A stretch of 64,000 bases of DNA from Caballeronia mineralivorans PML1(12) (lineage in GTDB: Bacteria > Pseudomonadota > Gammaproteobacteria > Burkholderiales > Burkholderiaceae). The notes beneath the pieces are model-generated. The model did not search any database. It worked only from the letters and a program-made list of their open reading frames with translations, and was not told the DNA's origin. Shown piece by piece: positions 24,611-33,540 of the stretch. The DNA lies in assembly GCF_001028175.1 (NCBI RefSeq), contig NZ_AEJF01000171.1, forward strand, positions 24,447 to 88,446. Reading direction: 5' to 3'. Made by a program: the position numbers and the translations under genes. Positions within the stretch are counted from its first letter, which is position 1. Each line of letters begins with the position of its first letter.

Positions 24611-25471
24611 GTGCTGATTTTCATCGGAACACTGGTGACGCTGTTGTCCGTTTTCGGCGGTTATGCGCTGGAAGGCGGACACCTCGGCGCATTGCTCCAG
24701 CCCGTTGAAATCCTGATGATCGCGGGTGCCGGACTGGGCGCGTTCATTCTCGGCAATGGCATGAAGACGATCAAGGCCACGCTGCGCGTGCTGCCCACGC
24801 TCTTCAAGGGCTCGAAGTACAACAAGGATGTGTACATGGAGCTGATGGCGCTGCTCTATGTCTTGCTCGCCAAAGCGCGCAAGGAAGGCACGCTGACGCT
24901 GGAGTCGGATATCGACGATCCGGCCAAAAGCCCGATCTTTGGCCAGTATCCGAAGATCCTGGCGGATCGCCATATCGTCGAATTCCTTACGGATTATTTG
25001 CGCCTGATGGTCGGCGGCAACATGAACGCGTTCGAGATCGAGAGCCTCATGGACGAGGAGATCGAGACCCATCACGCGGAAGGCGAAGGCCCGGCGCAGG
25101 CGCTGCACAAGGTGGGCGACGCGATGCCCGCGTTCGGTATTGTCGCGGCCGTGATGGGTGTGGTTCACACGATGGCGTCCGCCGATCAGCCGCCGGCAGT
25201 GCTCGGCGAGATGATCGCGCAGGCGCTGGTCGGTACGTTTCTCGGCATCTTGTTGTCGTACGGGTTGATCGGCCCGCTCGCAAGCGTCGCGGAACAGCGC
25301 GTGGCCGAGTCGACGAAGATGTTCCAGTGCATCAAGGTGACGATCCTGGCGAGCCTGAATGGCTATGCACCGGCTATCGCGGTGGAGTTCGGCCGCAAAG
25401 TGCTCTTCTCCACCGAGCGTCCGTCGTTCTCCGAACTGGAAGAACACGTGCGCCGCGTGAAGGCGAAGTAA
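24611..25471 (+). CDS. motA: Flagellar motor stator protein MotA
   Basis: A 286-residue membrane protein with four hydrophobic segments (about residues 3-22, 30-50, 170-190 and 200-222). It starts MLIFIGTLVTLLSVFGGYALEGGHLGALLQP as in E. coli MotA. The segment MPAFGIVAAVMGVVHTM and the charged cytoplasmic loop containing RKEGTLTLESDIDDP interact with FliG in the known proteins. With MotB it forms the proton channel that powers rotation. First gene of an eleven-gene, all-plus operon; MotB follows after 33 nt. Confidence 0.97.
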   Translation: MLIFIGTLVTLLSVFGGYALEGGHLGALLQPVEILMIAGAGLGAFILGNGMKTIKATLRVLPTLFKGSKYNKDVYMELMALLYVLLAKARKEGTLTLESDIDDPAKSPIFGQYPKILADRHIVEFLTDYLRLMVGGNMNAFEIESLMDEEIETHHAEGEGPAQALHKVGDAMPAFGIVAAVMGVVHTMASADQPPAVLGEMIAQALVGTFLGILLSYGLIGPLASVAEQRVAESTKMFQCIKVTILASLNGYAPAIAVEFGRKVLFSTERPSFSELEEHVRRVKAK

Positions 25472-25504
25472 CCGCCTTCAGCGACCGAGCGCCCGGAGCC
25501 AGCC

Positions 25505-26485
25505 ATGCCGACCCACAAAGATCGTCCGATTTTCATCAAGCGCGTCGTGTCGGGCAAAAAATCGCACCACGGCGGTGCGTGGAAGCTGGCTTATGCCGAC
25601 TTCATGACCGCGATGATGGCGTTCTTCCTGTTGATGTGGCTGCTGAGCGCCGTGTCGCCGGTGCAGCGCCAGGGTATTGCCGAGTATTTCAACATGCCGC
25701 TCAAGAACGCGATTACGGGCGGACAGCGTAGCGGCATGGACTCCAGCATCATCAACGGCGGCGGGCGCGATATTTCGAGTCCCGCACCCGGCACGGTCCG
25801 CTTGAGCGACGGCACGCGCCGCATGGACCGGCTCGATGAACAGACGTTAAGAGCGGCGCAGGCTGAACTCGAACGGCGCGACCAGGCGCGTTTGCACGAC
25901 CTGCAGGTCAAGCTGATGGCCGCGATCGAAGCGAATCCGGTGTTGCGCCAGTTCAGGCAGCAGATCCGGATCGATTCGACGCAACAGGGTTTGCGTATCG
26001 AGATAGTCGATACCCAAAAGCGGCCGATGTTCGCGCTCTCCAGCAACAACGTGGAACCGTACATGCGCGACATCCTGCGCGAGATCGGCAAGGCGCTCAA
26101 CGATGTGCCAAACCGGATCGTGGTGCAGGGACACACCGACGCGACGCAATACGCGGGCGGCGAAAAGGGTTACAGCAACTGGGAGTTGTCGGCGGACCGC
26201 GCGAACGCCTCGCGGCGCGAGCTGATCTCGGGCGGCATGGACGAAGCGAAGGTGTTGCGGGTGCTGGGTCTGGCATCGACGCAGAACCTGAACAAGACGG
26301 ACGCCTTCGACCCCGAGAACCGGCGCATCAGCATTCTCGTGTTGAACCACAAGTCGGAAGAGTCCATGACGCGCGAGGACATGCCGGCGACCACGATCAC
26401 CAGCAACGCGGGCGGTTTCGACGGCCCGGGCAACGTCAAGCCGAACTTCGGCGCGCTGGCGCCGGCGCTGCCGGTCAAGCCATGA
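25505..26485 (+). CDS. motB: Flagellar motor stator protein MotB
   Basis: The 326-residue protein has a short cytoplasmic N-terminus, one membrane helix and a periplasmic OmpA/MotB domain. The proton-carrying Asp32 sits in AYADFMTAMMAFFLLMWLLS, the same position as in E. coli. The peptidoglycan-binding part includes VVQGHTDATQYAGGEKGYSNWELSADRANASRREL and ENRRISILVLNHK. It anchors the stator to the cell wall. A Gly/Asn-rich C-terminal tail of about 50 residues follows the OmpA domain. Confidence 0.97.
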   Translation: MPTHKDRPIFIKRVVSGKKSHHGGAWKLAYADFMTAMMAFFLLMWLLSAVSPVQRQGIAEYFNMPLKNAITGGQRSGMDSSIINGGGRDISSPAPGTVRLSDGTRRMDRLDEQTLRAAQAELERRDQARLHDLQVKLMAAIEANPVLRQFRQQIRIDSTQQGLRIEIVDTQKRPMFALSSNNVEPYMRDILREIGKALNDVPNRIVVQGHTDATQYAGGEKGYSNWELSADRANASRRELISGGMDEAKVLRVLGLASTQNLNKTDAFDPENRRISILVLNHKSEESMTREDMPATTITSNAGGFDGPGNVKPNFGALAPALPVKP

Positions 26486-26551
26486 CGATCAAGCCGTGAG
26501 ACAAGCTCACGAGAGCACGACAGGAACATCGGACAGAGGGTGGCACACATC

Positions 26552-26932
26552 ATGATCAAGAACATTCTGGCGATAGACGACTCCGCTGCCATGCGGCAAA
26601 TCCTCTCGGCGACGCTCGCCGCGGCGGGGTATCGCGTAGTGGTCGCCGTGGATGGCGCGGAAGGTTACGAAGCGGCGCTCGCCCAGCAGTTCGATCTCAT
26701 CGTGACCGATCAGAACATGCCGGCCATGAGCGGCATCGAGTTGATCGGGAAGTTGCGCGGACATCGTCCGTATGCGAATACGCCGATCCTCGTGCTGACG
26801 ACCGAATCGAGCGACCCTTTCAAAGCAGCCGCGCGGGCGGCGGGCGCGACAGGCTGGATCGAAAAACCGTTCGACCCCGACATGCTGACCGAACTGGTGA
26901 CCACGTTGTCGGGAGCGGAACACCCGCACTGA
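26552..26932 (+). CDS. Single-domain response regulator, CheY-like
   Basis: A 126-residue receiver domain with Asp9/Asp10, phospho-acceptor Asp53 (IVTDQNMP), Thr in VLTTES and Lys in EKPFDPD. The ATG at 26552 is chosen over an upstream GTG (26540), because GAGGGTG then lies at proper distance. It lies between motB and cheA, whereas the second cheY in this operon sits before cheZ. The residues after Asp53 (QNMPAMSGIEL rather than WNMPNMDGLEL) mark it as the auxiliary paralogue, perhaps a phosphate sink. Role inferred. Confidence 0.93.
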   Translation: MIKNILAIDDSAAMRQILSATLAAAGYRVVVAVDGAEGYEAALAQQFDLIVTDQNMPAMSGIELIGKLRGHRPYANTPILVLTTESSDPFKAAARAAGATGWIEKPFDPDMLTELVTTLSGAEHPH

Positions 26933-27024
26933 ATTTTTTGCACGAAGCACCAGGCACGACGAACACATTAGCTTTTACGACGCGTACAGCGACGACAGAC
27001 AAGGCATCCGGTGGTGACCCAGGC

Positions 27025-29295
27025 ATGACACTCGACATTACGCAGTTCTATCAAACATTCTTCGACGAAGCCGATGAGCTGCTCGCGGATATGGAGCAGT
27101 TGCTGCTCGCGCTGGATCTGGCGAACCCCGATCCCGAGGACCTCGGCGCGATCTTTCGCGCGGCGCATTCGATCAAGGGCGGCGCGGCCACGTTCGGCTT
27201 TTCGGCGCTGACCGAGACCACGCACATCCTCGAATCGCTGCTCGACCGGGCGCGTAACAACGAGCTGGTTTTGCGTCGCGACATGATCGATACGTTCCTT
27301 GAGACCAAGGACGTACTGTCGGATCAGCTCGGTGCGTATCGCGCGAGTGCGGAGCCGGATGCGGTCGCCGCGAAAGCGATCTGCGCGAAGCTTGAATATC
27401 TGCGGGACAACGATCCTGCCGACGAAGTCAGCGCCATTGCCGGGACAACCGACATGGCCGAGCCGGAGCCCGAGCAATCATTCCCCGATACCGCCGCGCT
27501 CGCTCAGGATCTCGCGCAAGTCGCGTTGGCGCTGGGGCCGAACGAACCGCCGCCGCATGTGATCGAGCAAGCGAGCGAGGCGGTGGAGGAAGACGGCGAG
27601 TGGACCGAATTCCCGGTCGCGCCGGATGCAAGCCATGTGGCCGATAACGCCGCCGAACAAGATGGTCCGCACCTGAAAATTACGCTGCGGGGGGTAGGGG
27701 AGAAGGACCAGGCTCTGCTGACTGAGGAGCTTGGAAACTTGGGAACGGTTGTCGGGGAAAGGAAGTCGGGCGCCGATTTGACGTTGTGGCTCGACTCCGA
27801 TGTGTCCTCCGACGATATCGTCGCCGTGTGCTGTTTCGTGATCGATGAAGCGCAGATCGCGGTGAGCCGCGGCAATGCAGCGGATGCGGCGCCAGCCGGT
27901 GCGTCGCAAGCTGCTGCAGAGCTGGAAGAGTCGACCGAGGTGGCAGCCGTTGCACCCGCATCCGAGAAGACGGAACCGGTGGCAGCCCCTGCTGCTGCCG
28001 AGTCCCGTACAAATACAGGCACGAGCACCGCGGTGACAGAAGTGCCCGAAGCGCCGAAAGCGCCCGAAGGCGATAAGAAAACGCGCGCCGGTGCCGCGCC
28101 CGCCGCCGCCGAAGGCAGTTCTATCCGCGTGGGCGTGGAGAAGGTGGATCAACTGATCAACCTCGTCGGTGAACTGGTGATTACCCAGGCGATGCTCGCC
28201 GAAACCACGAGCACCTTCGACCCCGCATTGCACGACCGTCTGTTCAACGGCATGGCGCAACTCGAACGCAATGCGCGCGATCTGCAGGAAGCCGTGATGT
28301 CCATCCGCATGATGCCGATGGATTACGTGTTCAGCCGCTTCCCCCGCCTCGTGCGCGATCTGGCCGCGAAGCTCGGCAAGGAAGTCGAACTCGTCACGTT
28401 CGGCCAGGCGACGGAGCTGGACAAGAGTTTGATCGAACGCATCATCGATCCGCTGACGCATCTAGTGCGTAACTCGCTCGATCACGGCATCGAAACCGTG
28501 GAAGCGCGGCGTGCGGCGGGTAAAGCAGCGGTGGGCCAACTGGTTCTGTCGGCGGCGCACCACGGCGGCAACATCGTGATCGAGGTCAGCGACGACGGCG
28601 CAGGCCTGCGCCGCGACAAGATTCTTGCGAAGGCGATGAAGCAGGGCATGCAGGTCAACGAGCAAATGTCCGACGACGAAGTCTGGCAACTGATCTTCAT
28701 GCCGGGTTTCTCCACCGCCGAGCAGGTCACCGACATCTCCGGCCGCGGCGTGGGCATGGACGTGGTGAAACGCAATATCCAGGCGATGGGCGGCCATGTC
28801 GAAATCCAGTCGCGTGAAGGCAAGGGCACGACCACGCGGATCGTGTTGCCGCTGACGCTTGCGATTCTCGACGGCATGTCGGTGAAGGTGGGTAACGAGA
28901 TCTTCATCCTGCCGCTGAACTTCGTGATGGAGTCGCTGCAGCCCGTTTCCGACGATATCTACACAGTCGCCGGCGGCGAGCGCGTGGTACGTGTGCGCGG
29001 CGAATATCTGCCGCTGGTCGCGCTGCACCAGGTCTTCGAAGTAACCGACGCACGTACTGAACCTACGCAGGGAATCATCACGATCATCCAGTCGGAAGGG
29101 CGCCGTTTTGCGATGCTGATCGACGAGCTGGTCGGCCAGCAGCAAGTAGTGGTGAAGAACCTGGAAACGAATTACCGCAAGGTGCACGGCATTTCCGCCG
29201 CGACCATCCTGGGCGACGGCAGCGTCGCACTGATCGTCGACGTAGCGGCGCTGAACCGTGAAACCCGCTCGGCGCACGGCGCGCTGACACACTAG
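27025..29295 (+). CDS. cheA: Chemotaxis histidine kinase CheA
   Basis: From ATG 27025 a 756-residue CheA. P1 HPt domain (1-110) with phospho-His48 in FRAAHSIKGGAATFGF. A long, Ala/Pro/Glu-rich, poorly conserved linker with a P2-like part (about 150-370) follows. P3 dimerisation begins at about 370 (SSIRVGVEKVDQLINLVGELVITQAML). P4 kinase has the N-box LVRNSLDHGIE, the G1 DDGAGL and G2 GRGVGMDVV. P5 CheW-like domain is at the C-terminus. It phosphorylates CheY and CheB under receptor control. A TTG/upstream frame to 26938 adds 29 residues not seen in the family, so it was not used. Confidence 0.97.
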   Translation: MTLDITQFYQTFFDEADELLADMEQLLLALDLANPDPEDLGAIFRAAHSIKGGAATFGFSALTETTHILESLLDRARNNELVLRRDMIDTFLETKDVLSDQLGAYRASAEPDAVAAKAICAKLEYLRDNDPADEVSAIAGTTDMAEPEPEQSFPDTAALAQDLAQVALALGPNEPPPHVIEQASEAVEEDGEWTEFPVAPDASHVADNAAEQDGPHLKITLRGVGEKDQALLTEELGNLGTVVGERKSGADLTLWLDSDVSSDDIVAVCCFVIDEAQIAVSRGNAADAAPAGASQAAAELEESTEVAAVAPASEKTEPVAAPAAAESRTNTGTSTAVTEVPEAPKAPEGDKKTRAGAAPAAAEGSSIRVGVEKVDQLINLVGELVITQAMLAETTSTFDPALHDRLFNGMAQLERNARDLQEAVMSIRMMPMDYVFSRFPRLVRDLAAKLGKEVELVTFGQATELDKSLIERIIDPLTHLVRNSLDHGIETVEARRAAGKAAVGQLVLSAAHHGGNIVIEVSDDGAGLRRDKILAKAMKQGMQVNEQMSDDEVWQLIFMPGFSTAEQVTDISGRGVGMDVVKRNIQAMGGHVEIQSREGKGTTTRIVLPLTLAILDGMSVKVGNEIFILPLNFVMESLQPVSDDIYTVAGGERVVRVRGEYLPLVALHQVFEVTDARTEPTQGIITIIQSEGRRFAMLIDELVGQQQVVVKNLETNYRKVHGISAATILGDGSVALIVDVAALNRETRSAHGALTH

Positions 29296-29335
29296 TGCAC
29301 TAACAAAACTTACCAACCAAATTCTGGGGGTTAAC

Positions 29336-29863
29336 GTGGCAGCAGACATCCAATCCATCACTTCCGCGGCACAACGCCGTGACGTTCAACGTGTCAGCCA
29401 GGCCGAAGCGGCGGGACAGGAATTTCTCGTCTTCACGCTGGGCGCGGAAGAGTACGGCATCGATATCCTGAAGGTGCAGGAAATTCGCGGCTACGACAAC
29501 GTCACGCGCATCGCGAATGCACCGGCGTTCATCAAGGGCGTGATCAACTTGCGCGGCATCATCGTGCCTATTGTCGATATGCGCATCAAGTTCAATCTCG
29601 GCCGCGTGGAGTACGACAACCAGACGGTCGTGATCATCCTGAACGTGGCTCATCGCGTGGTCGGCATGGTGGTGGACGGCGTCTCCGACGTGCTGACGCT
29701 GCAAGCCGACCAGGTCATGCCGGCACCGGAATTCGGCGCCACGCTCACGACCGAATATCTGACGGGCCTCGGGACCGTCGATGGCCGGATGCTGATCCTG
29801 ATGGACATCGAAAAGTTGATGACGAGCAAGGAGATGGAGTTGATCGACTCCGTCGCCGCTTAA
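29336..29863 (+). CDS. cheW: Chemotaxis coupling protein CheW
   Basis: A 175-residue CheW couples CheA to receptors. It begins with GTG (29336) after GGGGG at suitable distance and has a 25-residue N-terminal extension before EFLVFTLGAEEYGIDILKVQEIRGYDNVTRI. The SH3-like core continues with FIKGVINLRGIIVPIVDMR and VGMVVDGVSDVL. It lies between cheA and the receptor gene, as in E. coli. Confidence 0.97.
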   Translation: MAADIQSITSAAQRRDVQRVSQAEAAGQEFLVFTLGAEEYGIDILKVQEIRGYDNVTRIANAPAFIKGVINLRGIIVPIVDMRIKFNLGRVEYDNQTVVIILNVAHRVVGMVVDGVSDVLTLQADQVMPAPEFGATLTTEYLTGLGTVDGRMLILMDIEKLMTSKEMELIDSVAA

Positions 29864-29909
29864 GTCTTTATGTGGTCGGTTTATCTCCACGCTGGTCGGG
29901 AAGAAAGAC

Positions 29910-31712
29910 ATGCTTAAGAACTGGTCGATTCGTACCACGCTGACGCTCGTAGGCCTGCTGTTCGTGGGCTTTGCAGCAGTCGTGAGCGCGTTGTCGCTGA
30001 ATGGCTTGCGCTCGGCGGGCAATTCGCTTGCCTTGCTGGCCGACAGCGACATGGTGTCGATGCGCGCGCTCAACGACGCGTCGTCGAACCTGCTGCGTTC
30101 ACGCGTGGCGCTCGACCGCGTGCGTTCGCTGACTGAAGCGAATAAAGCCGATGAAGCGAAGAAGGCGCTCGATCGCGGGCAGGTCCTGCTCGATAAATCG
30201 AACGAGAGCTGGAAGCTTTTCGTGGCCACGCCGAAGCCGATGCTGCCGCAAGCCACGCTCGACGAGATCGTCGCGAAGCACGACGCGCTGATGCGCGACG
30301 GCGTCGAACCCGAGTTCGCGGCGATCCGCGCCGGCGACATGGCTGCGTATCACGCCATTGCCGACACGAAGATCAGTCCGATGTTCATCGCCTACGACAC
30401 CGTGACAGCCGTCACGGTCGGCCTTACGCAGAAGCACGCCGAACAGTTGCGCGCGGACGCGGAGGCGAATATCTCGTTGCTGATCAACGTGATCGTCGGC
30501 GTGATGGTGCTCGCGCTGCTCACGCTGATCGGTACGCGTGTCGCTATGGGCGGCATGATCGTGCAGCCGATCAACGACGCGGTCGACCACTTCGAGCGCA
30601 TCGCGAAAGGCGACCTGACCAAGTCCGCGCACACCGATAAAACCAACGAGATTGGCCGCTTGTTTGCGGGCATAGAGCGGATGCGGGTGAACCTAACCGC
30701 CATGGTCGGATCGGTGCATCGCGGCGCGGAATCCATCGATGTCGGCGCGCGCGAGATCGCGAGCGGCAACACGGATCTCTCGCAACGCACGGAAGAACAG
30801 GCGGCGTCGCTGCAGGAAACAGCATCGAGCATGGAGCAGCTCACCAGCACGGTGAAGCAGAACGCCGAGAACGCGCGCCAGGCTTCGCAACTGGCCGTCA
30901 ACGCGTCGGATATCGCGTCGCGCGGCGGTGCAGTAGTGGAGCAGGTCGTGGACACCATGAGCGCGATTTCATCGAGTTCCAGCAAGGTGGTCGATATCAT
31001 CGGCGTGATTGAAGGCATCGCTTTTCAGACGAACATTCTCGCGCTGAACGCGGCCGTGGAAGCGGCGCGCGCAGGCGAAGAAGGGCGCGGTTTCGCGGTC
31101 GTGGCAGGCGAAGTGCGCAGTCTCGCGCAGCGCAGCGCGGCGGCAGCGAAAGAGATCAAGTCGCTGATCGGCGATTCCACCGCGAAGGTGGAAAGCGGCT
31201 CCGTGCTCGTCGCGCGCGCCGGCAAGACGATGGACGAAATCGTGCAGGCCGTGCGTCGCGTGACGGACATCATGGGCGAGATCAGCGCGGCGTCCGACGA
31301 ACAGTCGCAGGGCATCGAACAAGTGAGCCGCGCTGTCGGGCAGATGGACGAAGTGACGCAGCAGAACGCGGCGCTGGTTGAACAAGCCGCGGCAGCAGCG
31401 GCGTCGCTCGAAGAGCAGACACGCAAGCTGAAGGACGTGGTCGGTCACTGGCAAGTAAGCAGCGACGCGCCGTCCAGCGAGCCGCGTGCGCGGATCGAGC
31501 CGACGGTTGCTATCCGGTCGCGCGAAGCGCCGGCGATTAAAGTTGCAGCGCGGGCTAACGTCGCGGCCAATCGCGCCGTTAATAAGCTTATTGCCTTGCC
31601 GGCTTCGGCTGCTTCAGCCAGCGCTTCAGCTCCCGCAGCAGCAACACCTGCCGCGAAAGCGCCCGCTACGAAGCTCGCCGTTGCAGCGGCCGGCGAGTGG
31701 GAAACTTTTTAA
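29910..31712 (+). CDS. Methyl-accepting chemotaxis protein with CheR-docking pentapeptide
   Basis: The 600-residue receptor has a first membrane helix (about 10-32), a periplasmic four-helix-bundle sensor (about 33-190), a second helix (LLINVIVGVMVLALLTLIGT), a HAMP domain and a long signalling coiled coil whose hairpin tip includes IEGIAFQTNILALNAAVEAARAGEEGRGFAVVAGEVR. A flexible Ala/Pro-rich linker of about 80 residues ends in EWETF, the x-W-x-x-F pentapeptide that tethers CheR and CheB in Tar/Tsr. It is thus a full Tsr/Tar-like, high-abundance receptor. Ligand unknown. Confidence 0.96.
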   Translation: MLKNWSIRTTLTLVGLLFVGFAAVVSALSLNGLRSAGNSLALLADSDMVSMRALNDASSNLLRSRVALDRVRSLTEANKADEAKKALDRGQVLLDKSNESWKLFVATPKPMLPQATLDEIVAKHDALMRDGVEPEFAAIRAGDMAAYHAIADTKISPMFIAYDTVTAVTVGLTQKHAEQLRADAEANISLLINVIVGVMVLALLTLIGTRVAMGGMIVQPINDAVDHFERIAKGDLTKSAHTDKTNEIGRLFAGIERMRVNLTAMVGSVHRGAESIDVGAREIASGNTDLSQRTEEQAASLQETASSMEQLTSTVKQNAENARQASQLAVNASDIASRGGAVVEQVVDTMSAISSSSSKVVDIIGVIEGIAFQTNILALNAAVEAARAGEEGRGFAVVAGEVRSLAQRSAAAAKEIKSLIGDSTAKVESGSVLVARAGKTMDEIVQAVRRVTDIMGEISAASDEQSQGIEQVSRAVGQMDEVTQQNAALVEQAAAAAASLEEQTRKLKDVVGHWQVSSDAPSSEPRARIEPTVAIRSREAPAIKVAARANVAANRAVNKLIALPASAASASASAPAAATPAAKAPATKLAVAAAGEWETF

Positions 31713-31879
31713 GGCAGTGTCGGACGATCATGCAGGCCCATCACATCGCGCTCCTTGGGGAGCATTTCACTGAGGTGCGCGAACCAGGCGTCAAGCCGGG
31801 CGGTGTGGTTGTCGAAGAAACGCGGTGCAGCGCCCGTACGGAATGCAGCCGATGCACGTTCCAGCAGAACAAAGGCTAG

Positions 31880-32824
31880 ATGATGGCAACGCGCCCGCCC
31901 GTCGATACACTCCGCGACCGGACCCGAAACGGTTCGGAAGTGGAGCGCGACTTCGAATTCACCAGTGCCGATTTCGGCCGCATTCGCGATCTGATTCATC
32001 GTCGCGCGGGGATTTCGCTGTCCGAGCATAAACGCGACATGGCGTACAGCCGTCTCGCGCGACGCCTGCGCGCCTGCAATATCGATACGTTTCGCCTTTA
32101 CCTCGATCGTCTCGAAGCGCAGCCGGATAGCGACGAGTGGGAAGCGTTCACCAACGCGCTGACCACGAACCTGACCGCGTTCTTCCGCGAATCGCATCAT
32201 TTTCCGATCCTCGCCACGTTCGCGAAGAGCCGGCCGCAGCCGTTCTCGGTGTGGTGCTCGGCGGCGTCGACGGGGGAGGAGCCGTATTCCATCGCCATGA
32301 CGCTGATTGAAACGCTCGGCGATGCAACCGCGCGCCAGTGTTCTGTGATCGCGACGGATATCGACAGTCAGGTTTTGCAGAAGGCCGATGCGGGCGTTTA
32401 TTCGCTCGATTCAGTCAAGACACTTGGGCCGGAACGCCTGAAGCGTTTCTTCCTGAAGGGCACGGGCGCGCACGCCGGCATGGTGAAGATCCGCCCCGAA
32501 GTGCGCGCGCTGGTGAAGTTCGATCAACTGAATCTCACTGACGCGAAATACGCGCTGCCCGGCCAGTTCGACGCGATCTTCTGCCGCAACGTGATGATCT
32601 ACTTCGACAAACCCACGCAGGCGCAAGTGCTCGCGCGCTTCGAGCCGCTGATGAAGTCGGGCGGCTTGCTGTTCGCGGGGCATTCGGAGAACTTCACCTA
32701 CGTGACGCAGGCGTTCAAGCTGCGCGGCCAGACGGTGTACGGGTTGTCGCGTGACGCGGCGGCGGCCGCGGCCTCGGCCTCGGCGAAGAAAGCGGGCAAG
32801 ACGCTCGCCGGGGAGCTGGCATGA
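31880..32824 (+). CDS. cheR: Chemotaxis receptor methyltransferase CheR
   Basis: A 314-residue S-adenosylmethionine-dependent glutamate methyltransferase. The N-terminal helical domain has FGRIRDLIHRRAGISLSEHKRDMAYSRLARRLR. The SAM-binding domain has WCSAASTGEEPYSIAM, VIATDIDSQVLQKADAGVY, FCRNVMIYFDKPTQ and LLFAGHSENF. A tail of Ala/Lys residues follows. Two tandem ATGs (31880, 31883) make the exact start uncertain by one codon. Its stop overlaps the cheD start (ATGA). Confidence 0.97.
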   Translation: MMATRPPVDTLRDRTRNGSEVERDFEFTSADFGRIRDLIHRRAGISLSEHKRDMAYSRLARRLRACNIDTFRLYLDRLEAQPDSDEWEAFTNALTTNLTAFFRESHHFPILATFAKSRPQPFSVWCSAASTGEEPYSIAMTLIETLGDATARQCSVIATDIDSQVLQKADAGVYSLDSVKTLGPERLKRFFLKGTGAHAGMVKIRPEVRALVKFDQLNLTDAKYALPGQFDAIFCRNVMIYFDKPTQAQVLARFEPLMKSGGLLFAGHSENFTYVTQAFKLRGQTVYGLSRDAAAAAASASAKKAGKTLAGELA

Positions 32825-33540
32825 GCGGCTTGCCGATTGCGTCGAATCTTTATTTCGACAACCATTTCAAGCGTCCGGGCGTGAAGCTGCTCCCGAACGA
32901 GTTCTACATGACCGGCGAGGACATGGTGCTCGTCACCGTGCTGGGTTCGTGCGTGGCGGCGTGCATTCACGACCGCACGGCGGGCATTGGCGGGATGAAC
33001 CATTTCATGCTTCCCGACGACGGTTCCGACGCATCGCAATCCAGTTCGGATTCCATGCGATACGGCGCTTATGCCATGGAAGTGCTGATCAACGAGATGA
33101 TCAAGCGCGGCGGCCGGCGCGAACGCTTCGAAGCGAAAGTCTTCGGCGGCGGCGCGGTGCTGGCGGGCATGACGACGATCAATATCGGCGATCGCAACTC
33201 GGAATTTGTCCGCCGATACCTCGCGCTGGAAAAGATTCGTATTGTTGCCGAGGACTTGCAAGGCATGTATCCGCGCAAGGTCGCGTTCATGCCGCGCACC
33301 GGCCAGGCAATGGTCAAGAAACTCATCACTCAGCAGGACCCGAGCGTGGTCGAACGCGAACAGGCGCTCGCAAGGCAAACGCCCGAAGCGCGCAGCGAAC
33401 GGCTGGCAAAGGCACGGGCGCACGTCGAGTTGTTTAATCAGCCGAAAGCCAAGATTACCGATAAACCCCGCATCGAATTATTCGGTGCCGCAGCCGGCCT
33501 GCAGCGAACCGTCCGCACGAAGACGGCGGAGGAAGCATGA
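32821..33540 (+). CDS. cheD: Chemoreceptor glutamine deamidase CheD
   Basis: The 239-residue protein carries the CheD catalytic Cys in VTVLGSCVAACIHD, followed by GGMNHFMLPD with the catalytic His and KVFGGGAVL. CheD deamidates specific receptor glutamines, creating methylation sites, and in some bacteria interacts with CheC. No cheC is seen here; cheZ serves as phosphatase. The C-terminal 40 residues are charged and variable. Four-base overlaps with cheR and cheB imply translational coupling. Confidence 0.95.
   Translation: MSGLPIASNLYFDNHFKRPGVKLLPNEFYMTGEDMVLVTVLGSCVAACIHDRTAGIGGMNHFMLPDDGSDASQSSSDSMRYGAYAMEVLINEMIKRGGRRERFEAKVFGGGAVLAGMTTINIGDRNSEFVRRYLALEKIRIVAEDLQGMYPRKVAFMPRTGQAMVKKLITQQDPSVVEREQALARQTPEARSERLAKARAHVELFNQPKAKITDKPRIELFGAAAGLQRTVRTKTAEEA

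Noticed and set aside
27478..28461. Long minus-strand frames opposite cheA
   Set aside because: Composition follows the complementary codons of CheA; CheA domains on the plus strand are unambiguous.
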